Part shown: positions 5,806 through 9,757 of the stretch, piece by piece
Layout of the letters: the number at the start of each line of letters is the position of its first letter
Position numbering within the stretch: position 1 is the first letter of the stretch
Assembly: GCA_035384605.1 (NCBI GenBank)
Contig: DAOOIV010000155.1
Location: forward strand, 1 to 9,757
Direction: 5' to 3'
Length of the DNA stretch: 9,757 bases
From: Phycisphaerae bacterium
Lineage (GTDB): Bacteria > Planctomycetota > Phycisphaerae > UBA1845 > PWPN01
Notes under the pieces: generated by a model
Seen by the model: the letters and a program-made list of their open reading frames with translations, nothing else
Told to the model about the DNA's origin: nothing
Database searches by the model: none
Position numbers and translations under genes: made by a program

Positions 5806-6399
5806 TTGGCGGGGCGGCTGATCCGAATCGCCGCATTGATGCTGGTGTGCGCGTGTCCCGCGGCAGTCGGCTGCAGCGGCTTGAAGTCTGGTGCCCGAGT
5901 GGTCGGCGAGGTGCCGGCATGGCAACTGGCGGGGGCCCAGCCGAGCACCATTCGTCCTCTCGGCCGATGCCGTGTGGATGCGGAACGTCAGGTTCCCGCC
6001 AATCTGGTTACCCCACTGTGTGAAGAGTTCTCGCTGGTGCTGGTGAGCCATGCGACCGACTGGTTGTTGCTTTGCTCGCGATGCCAACTGACCGGGACGC
6101 CACCTTCCCTCGACTTCGAAAACGGCGCCGTGGTCGGTCTGATCGCCAATGTGGGCGAGTCTGCTTCGCAGGACTGGCCGATTCATCTTCAGACGGCCCG
6201 GGTGTTCGACGGCGAGGGCCTGCTCGAATTCTCCTTTAGCGGGGGGATCTACCATCCCGTCCGGACGGCCGGCTACTTTGAGCTTGCTTACGTTGCGGGC
6301 CTAAGGTCCGTTCAGAGGGTGCGGGTCGGCCGGCGGGACTTCATCCTTTCTCCCCGGGGGATCGAGGATCAACTAGATTCTAAATGGTCCTCTGAATAA
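5806..6399 (+). CDS. Probable lipoprotein with a PrcB-like C-terminal domain
   Basis: From the TTG at 5806 the product is 197 aa and opens with a convincing lipoprotein signal peptide: basic n-region (AGRLIRI), hydrophobic core (AALMLVCACPA) and lipobox AVGC. The frame is open back to TTG 5707 (230 aa), but those 33 extra residues do not look like a signal n-region and overlap the operator-like dyads, so I infer the later start; no good Shine-Dalgarno decides it. The mature protein has a short linker, then about 95 residues (SHATDWLLLCSRCQLTG, SLDFENGAVVGLIANVG, WPIHLQTARVFDGEGLLEFSF) resembling the PrcB C-terminal domain pattern: an ew-lW segment, a vDF-mVi-v--G strand pair, then beta strands. 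PrcB is a surface lipoprotein subunit of a protease complex in Treponema. The match is by eye and the usual GGY is absent. The gene ends 188 nt before the kinase start. Confidence 0.6.
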   Translation: MAGRLIRIAALMLVCACPAAVGCSGLKSGARVVGEVPAWQLAGAQPSTIRPLGRCRVDAERQVPANLVTPLCEEFSLVLVSHATDWLLLCSRCQLTGTPPSLDFENGAVVGLIANVGESASQDWPIHLQTARVFDGEGLLEFSFSGGIYHPVRTAGYFELAYVAGLRSVQRVRVGRRDFILSPRGIEDQLDSKWSSE

Positions 6400-6492
6400 C
6401 CATAACTTCCGCTCCGCTAACAAGTTACACCTCGCGTTGTCCCAAGTCATCCTTCTTTCTCCCGTAGTGTTGATCCGAATGTACGCATCACA

Positions 6493-6521
6493 TTGACTTT
6501 AGTCTCCGACAATCGTATAGG
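6493..6521 (+). promoter_or_regulatory. Sigma-70-type promoter of the two-component operon
   Basis: TTGACT (6493-6498, 5/6 to the -35 consensus) and TATAGG (6516-6521, 4/6 to the -10 consensus) are separated by the optimal 17 bp. The start of transcription would be near 6528. This excludes the earliest in-frame start (TTG 6522) and leaves a leader of about 60 nt before the ATG at 6588. It also suggests the kinase gene is transcribed independently of the lipoprotein gene. Confidence 0.55.
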
Positions 6522-6587
6522 TTGCTCTGCGGCAATGCTTTGCGTCCGATGATGCCCACAGGCATCACTTCCCACGGGGCGGACCTT

Positions 6588-7772
6588 ATGGCCGGAACAC
6601 ATCCGGATGGAACCGACGAAAAAGCGACTCTCCCGGACCCGAAGTACGACTTGGGCTTCACCGGAGAGCGGGTCCTGACCTGCCTCTCGCTGGGCTTAGT
6701 GGTCTTCGACCGCAACCTCAACATCATCCACCACAATCCCGCCGCAGAGTATCTGGTCTCGGGTTGCCGCTCGATCGCAGAGGCCCTTGCGAGAGGAACC
6801 GTCGACGCGCGGTACCAGGACTGGCGACAAGCACTGATGGGCGTCATTGAGCGGGGGCGGGAACAACGATTCGACCAGGTTGTCCGGCAGGACAACCAGC
6901 AGGGCGAGCGGTTGCTGAATCTGCTTTGCATTCCTTGGGCACGCGAAAGCGGAGGGGAAGTCAGCGGGGGCATTCTGGTTATTGAGGACGTCACCGCCGT
7001 GGTGGGCATGGAGAAGCGGCTGGCGGTCTCGGAGCGGATGGCGGCGGTGGGGAATCTTGCCGCTAGAGTGGCCCATGAGTTGAACAATCCTCTGGACGGC
7101 ATTCTTCGATACATCAACCTGGCCTTGCGAGCCGGTGAGATCGGCCGACCGGAGAAGATCACGGAGTATCTGACTCAGGCCCGCGGCGGGCTGCTGCGGA
7201 TGACCGAGATCGTGCGCGAACTCGTCGAGTTCTCGCGGAGTACGGCCGCCGCTTTTGACGATGCGGGGATCAACACCATCGTCGACGAGGCGGTAAAAGT
7301 GATGTCCGATAAGGCGGTTGCCGCGGGCGTCTCCATCGTCTGCACCCTCAGCGAAGACGTGCCGGCCGTTCGCGGTACCAACCTTTTCCAGGTGTTCTGC
7401 AACCTGATCAAGAACGCGATCGACGCCATGCCGAACGGTGGTACGCTCACGATCGCCACGCAGGTTGTAGACGGGGAGGCAATCATTCGCTTTGAGGACA
7501 ACGGAATTGGGCTGCCGGAGGAGATGGATAGGATCTTTGAGCCGTTTTTCACTACCAAGCCTCCGGGCAAGGGAACGGGTCTCGGATTGCCCATCTGCAA
7601 GGATATTGTGGAGAAGTATAACGGTAAGATCATTCCGCAGCGCAGGCCCCAGGGCGGAACGGCGTTCACCATTCGACTACCTCTGCAAAGCTGCACCGCG
7701 ATGCGTCCGAGTGCCGGCTCCGGGGCGGTCAGGTCTAGGTTCTCAAGAGCCCCTAGGGAGGCGAAGACGTGA
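6588..7772 (+). CDS. Soluble PAS-domain sensor histidine kinase (NtrB-like)
   Basis: This kinase autophosphorylates on His and passes phosphate to the adjacent regulator. Numbers count from the upstream TTG (6522); subtract 22 for the chosen ATG. There is no membrane segment, so it is cytoplasmic. A PAS sensor domain spans about 47-160 (GLVVFDRNLNIIHHNPAAEYL). The DHp H-box is AARVAHELNNPLDGILRYI with phospho-acceptor H185. The catalytic ATPase domain has N-box NLIKNAIDAM (294-303), G1 DNGIG (326-330), F-box FEPFFTTK (339-346) and G2 GKGTGLGLP (349-357). A basic tail of about 27 residues follows the ATPase domain and is not part of the fold. The frame is open to TTG 6522, but the predicted transcription start lies beyond it; ATGs at 6549 and 6552 are also possible. 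I chose 6588 for its GGGGCGGA (6576-6583), a weak ribosome site. The stop overlaps the regulator start. Confidence 0.92.
   Translation: MAGTHPDGTDEKATLPDPKYDLGFTGERVLTCLSLGLVVFDRNLNIIHHNPAAEYLVSGCRSIAEALARGTVDARYQDWRQALMGVIERGREQRFDQVVRQDNQQGERLLNLLCIPWARESGGEVSGGILVIEDVTAVVGMEKRLAVSERMAAVGNLAARVAHELNNPLDGILRYINLALRAGEIGRPEKITEYLTQARGGLLRMTEIVRELVEFSRSTAAAFDDAGINTIVDEAVKVMSDKAVAAGVSIVCTLSEDVPAVRGTNLFQVFCNLIKNAIDAMPNGGTLTIATQVVDGEAIIRFEDNGIGLPEEMDRIFEPFFTTKPPGKGTGLGLPICKDIVEKYNGKIIPQRRPQGGTAFTIRLPLQSCTAMRPSAGSGAVRSRFSRAPREAKT
7755..7761 (+). promoter_or_regulatory. Strong Shine-Dalgarno fixing the GTG start of the regulator
   Basis: AGGGAGG lies inside the end of the kinase gene, 7 nt before the GTG at 7769. 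It supports the non-ATG start and the GTGA overlap. Confidence 0.75.
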
Positions 7773-9154
7773 GTGGCCGAAAAGAACGGATTCTGATTGT
7801 CGATGACGACAAGATCATCGTGGAGTCTCTGGCCGAGTTCCTCGATCTTGAAGGTTACGAGGCGGCCGGCGCGGCAAACTTTGCCGAGGCCGTCACCGCT
7901 CTGGAACGGAAACACTATCAGTTGGTCATTACCGACGTGAATATGCCCGACACGGACGGCTTCGAGCTGTTGCGGCTGATCAAGCAGAGGTATCCGGACA
8001 TCGTTGTGATCATGATCACCGGTTATGGCACCATCGAAAGCGCGGTCGAAGCGATCAAGATGGGGGCCTACGACTACCTGACCAAGCCCATCATCGACGA
8101 TGAGATTCGTCTCGTGGTCGAGCGAGCTCTTCAGCAGCAATCACTGATTCGAGAGAACCGCAGCCTGCGCGAGGCCCTGGATCTCCGTTACAACCTCGAC
8201 AACATCGTCGGGCACGACTACAAGATGTTGAAGATCTTCGACCTGATCGAGGCGGTGGCGGAGTCGCGGACCACGGTTTTGATCCAGGGTGAGTCCGGTA
8301 CCGGCAAGACGATGATCGCCCGGGCCATTCATCACCGGAGCGACCGCCGCGATAAACCGTTCGTCGAGGTCAGTTGCGGGGCAATTCCCGAGTCGCTGCT
8401 GGAAAGCGAGCTTTTCGGTCATGTAAAGGGAGCTTTCACCGGTGCCCTCGGTGACAAGCAGGGCAAGTTCAAGGCCGCCGATAAGGGCACCATGTTCCTG
8501 GACGAGATCTCCTCGGCCACGCCGGCTCTGCAGGTCAAGTTGCTTCGCGTTTTGCAGGAGCGTCAGTTTGAGCCGGTGGGCTCGAACAAGACCGAGAACG
8601 TCGATGTTCGCGTCATCCTGGCAAGCAACGACAATCTGTCGCAGGCCGTTGCGGCGGGGCGGTTCAGGCAGGACCTTTACTATCGCGTCAACGTGGTCAC
8701 GATTCAACTGCCGGCCCTCCGAGAACGGATCGGTGACATTCCGCTTCTGGCGGAGCATTTCCTGAAACGGTACTGCTCAGAAGGCCGCAAGCAGATCCTG
8801 GGCTTCACGGAGGAGTGCATTCAGGCGATGCAACGCTACAACTGGCCGGGAAACGTTCGGGAGCTCGAAAACGTCGTGGAGCGGGCCGTGGTACTGACTC
8901 GCAACCGGCGGATCGAGGTCGACGATCTGCCGCCGAACGTGATCGAGGCTGCCGAAGCTGCGCCCGCTGTCGAGGGCGGCTACCGGCCGATGTCTCTGAA
9001 GGAGGCTCTGGAAGAACCGGAGAAGCGAATCATTGAGCAGGCCCTGCGAGCCAACAACTGGAACCGGCAGATTACCGCCCAGGTGCTGGAGATCAATCGA
9101 ACGACCCTCTACAAGAAAATGAAACGCTACGGCCTGGAATCCGAGTCGATGTGA
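7769..9154 (+). CDS. NtrC-family sigma-54-dependent response regulator
   Basis: This 461-aa transcription activator is the partner of the upstream kinase. The receiver domain (about 6-120) has the acidic pair D12/D13, phospho-acceptor D56 (LVITDVNMP), T84 and K106. The AAA+ domain (about 146-385) has Walker A GESGTGKT (174-181), the sigma-54-contacting loop GAFTGA (221-226), Walker B GTMFLDE (240-246, D245/E246) and the arginine-rich segment FRQDLYYRV (299-307). The intact GAFTGA loop means it should remodel RpoN holoenzyme. A Fis-type helix-turn-helix closes the protein (about 413-455; ITAQVLEINRTTLYKKMKRYGL). The start is a GTG that overlaps the kinase TGA by 4 nt (GTGA) with a strong Shine-Dalgarno, so the pair is translationally coupled. 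Its targets are unknown. I saw no convincing -24/-12 promoter in the window, so there is no evidence that it controls the neighbouring transporter or lipoprotein. Confidence 0.96.
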   Translation: MSGRKERILIVDDDKIIVESLAEFLDLEGYEAAGAANFAEAVTALERKHYQLVITDVNMPDTDGFELLRLIKQRYPDIVVIMITGYGTIESAVEAIKMGAYDYLTKPIIDDEIRLVVERALQQQSLIRENRSLREALDLRYNLDNIVGHDYKMLKIFDLIEAVAESRTTVLIQGESGTGKTMIARAIHHRSDRRDKPFVEVSCGAIPESLLESELFGHVKGAFTGALGDKQGKFKAADKGTMFLDEISSATPALQVKLLRVLQERQFEPVGSNKTENVDVRVILASNDNLSQAVAAGRFRQDLYYRVNVVTIQLPALRERIGDIPLLAEHFLKRYCSEGRKQILGFTEECIQAMQRYNWPGNVRELENVVERAVVLTRNRRIEVDDLPPNVIEAAEAAPAVEGGYRPMSLKEALEEPEKRIIEQALRANNWNRQITAQVLEINRTTLYKKMKRYGLESESM

Positions 9155-9201
9155 GAAGATGCCGGATCGTAGCGATCAGTAGTCGGCACTCACCGATGAG
9201 C

Positions 9202-9262
9202 CCGGTAGGGCAGGCCCCGGCCGCCCCAGGCCCAACACCCCAACACCCCAACACCCTACCGG
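9202..9262. repeat. Inverted-repeat-bounded C-tract array, potential G-quadruplex on the minus strand
   Basis: CCGGTAGGG (9202-9210) and CCCTACCGG (9254-9262) are perfect 9-bp inverted repeats. Between and into them lie C-tracts at 9215-9218, 9224-9227, 9231-9233, 9238-9241, 9246-9249 and 9254-9256. The last three are part of a perfect three-unit tandem of CCAACACC (9232-9255). The minus strand therefore has six G-tracts of at least 3 with loops of 3-5 nt, which satisfies the usual G-quadruplex pattern. Confidence 0.65.
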
Positions 9263-9312
9263 TCCGGACGAGTCTCTCGCCACTGGTCAAAGCCTCCGTC
9301 TTCTTCTACCGA

Positions 9313-9368
9313 CCTACCAGACCAACAGACCAACAGACCAACAACCCAACAGACTAACAGCCCAACCC
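9313..9368. repeat. Seven-unit degenerate 8-bp tandem repeat
   Basis: Seven consecutive 8-mers can be read: CCTACCAG, ACCAACAG, ACCAACAG, ACCAACAA, CCCAACAG, ACTAACAG and CCCAACCC. Two are identical and the others differ by one to three bases. The 8-bp period and CCAAC core are shared with the CCAACACC array 57 bp upstream, which suggests a common origin. The units are contiguous, with no spacers. Confidence 0.75.
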
Positions 9369-9503
9369 GGCCTTCGGCCGCAACCAAAACATGCGCCCAG
9401 AACGCGCACCGGTCCCGACGGAAGAGACTAACGATTCGTTTGGGGACCAACTCGCCTCCCACCATGCACCTTTCTCGCCTTCCCCGGCTATCAACGGGCC
9501 TTC

Positions 9504-9543
9504 TGCCCAAAGGGGCACAGGTGCCAGGGGCGCAAGCCCCTGG
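9504..9543. repeat. Two adjacent hairpins upstream of the last gene
   Basis: The first has arms TGCCC (9504-9508) and GGGCA (9513-9517) around AAAG. The second has perfect 8-bp arms CCAGGGGC (9524-9531) and GCCCCTGG (9536-9543) around GCAA, a GNRA tetraloop, with a G-G mismatch and then a GT/AC extension. No U-tract follows. They lie about 130 nt before the next gene's ATG. Confidence 0.5.
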
Positions 9544-9673
9544 GACGTCTGCTCCGCTCCGATCCGCCTGTCCGGAACACCCCGCGTGTTCATCTCGCAG
9601 TGGGCGAACTCCGCCCACCGAAGGAATGGCTGACAGCTAATATCTGACAACTTGTGAAACGAAGGAGCCGCCA

Positions 9674-9757
9674 ATGTCCACAAAGAAATCCGCCAACCCA
9701 ACCTCCCCCGCCAGAATCGCCGCCAATCGCGCCAACGCCCGCAAATCCACCGGCCCC
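9674..9757 (+). CDS. Start of an uncharacterised planctomycete-type protein (AANRANARKSTGP N terminus), cut by the window edge
   Basis: Only the first 28 codons are in the window. The ATG at 9674 has an excellent Shine-Dalgarno, AAGGAG (9662-9667), 6 nt upstream. The visible residues begin MSTKKSANPTSPARIAANR and end ANARKSTGP. The A-x-R-x-N-A-x-x-STGP stretch is the recognisable N-terminal signature of a large family of proteins common in Planctomycetota and some Acidobacteria, where STGP is usually followed by a T-x-x-GK segment. The family's function is, to my knowledge, unestablished. The start is basic and Ser/Ala-rich, with no signal peptide. The reading frame is open to the edge; the length of the protein cannot be judged. 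Confidence 0.8.
   Translation, partial: MSTKKSANPTSPARIAANRANARKSTGP

Larger units (their letters stand above)
9155..9673. other. 519-bp gene-free stretch with repeats and hairpins
   Basis: No frame here has a credible start signal or recognisable protein on either strand; open frames at 9256-9701 translate repeats and low-complexity sequence. It contains a small GATCG/CGATC hairpin (9165-9177), a C-tract array bounded by an inverted repeat (9202-9262), an 8-bp tandem array (9313-9368), a CGGCC/GGCCG hairpin (9368-9380), two adjacent hairpins (9504-9517 and 9524-9543) and a GCTGA-type tract (9629-9648). No strong U-tract terminator follows the regulator gene. Confidence 0.75.

Noticed and set aside
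4839..6023. 394-codon plus-strand frame across the adaptor start and divergent region
   Set aside because: It is antisense to the adaptor coiled coil and then out of frame with the lipoprotein gene; no domain or ribosome site supports it.
5584..6255. 223-codon minus-strand frame opposite the lipoprotein gene
   Set aside because: The plus-strand frame has a proper lipoprotein signal and beta-rich domain; the minus frame shows none and crosses the operator-like dyads.
6531..6546. Sigma-54-like GG...TTGC near the kinase start
   Set aside because: The GG-to-TTGC distance is 7 nt rather than the required 8, and a good sigma-70 promoter lies just upstream.
7175..8758. Two long minus-strand frames (321 and 205 codons) under the kinase and regulator genes
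   Set aside because: They are antisense shadows of genes whose every catalytic motif is intact on the plus strand.
9232..9368. CRISPR-like array
   Set aside because: The repeat units are 8 bp and contiguous with no unique spacers, and there is no cas gene.
9256..9701. Minus-strand frames of 115-120 codons after the regulator gene
   Set aside because: They translate the tandem repeats (LLVCW-type strings) and hairpins, overlap the well-supported gene start at 9674, and have no domain.

Overview
The window looks like chromosomal DNA from a GC-rich Planctomycetota-type bacterium, possibly Phycisphaerae-like. Three things suggest this. One is the membrane protein with a CxxCGYDL...CPECG zinc ribbon. 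Another is the truncated gene at the right edge, which begins with the AANRANARKSTGP motif. The third is the degenerate 8-bp and 21-bp repeat litter between genes. This placement is by recognition only; no marker gene or rRNA is present.

Layout. (1) 12-644, minus: a 210-aa three-helix membrane protein with a four-cysteine zinc ribbon. (2) 855-1649, plus: dapB, 4-hydroxy-tetrahydrodipicolinate reductase, with a plausible sigma-70 promoter and a Shine-Dalgarno that favours the second ATG. (3) 1650-1972: a convergent spacer of about 320 bp packed with repeats and hairpins. (4) 1973-5396, minus: a complete MacA/MacB-type tripartite efflux or lipid-export set in the order adaptor, ATPase, FtsX-like permease. 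A possible 64-aa leader ORF overlaps the adaptor start by ATGA. (5) About 5706-5806: a divergent control region with operator-like dyads. (6) About 5806-6399, plus: a lipoprotein whose C-terminal domain resembles PrcB. (7) 6588-9154, plus: a soluble PAS histidine kinase and an NtrC-family sigma-54 activator, coupled by a GTGA overlap and driven by a good sigma-70 promoter. (8) 9155-9673: a 519-bp gene-free stretch with C-tract repeats bounded by an inverted repeat, an 8-bp tandem array and hairpins. (9) 9674 to the edge: the start of an uncharacterised planctomycete-type protein.

How they work together. The adaptor, ATPase and permease form one transporter, probably from one transcript. The outer-membrane channel (TolC type) is not in the window. 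The kinase and regulator form one two-component system, but no sigma-54 promoter was found here, so its targets are probably elsewhere. No phage, integrase, transposase, CRISPR or defence gene was recognised. The coding content is ordinary, and most of what merits a second look is in the intergenic sequence and the small or poorly known proteins.
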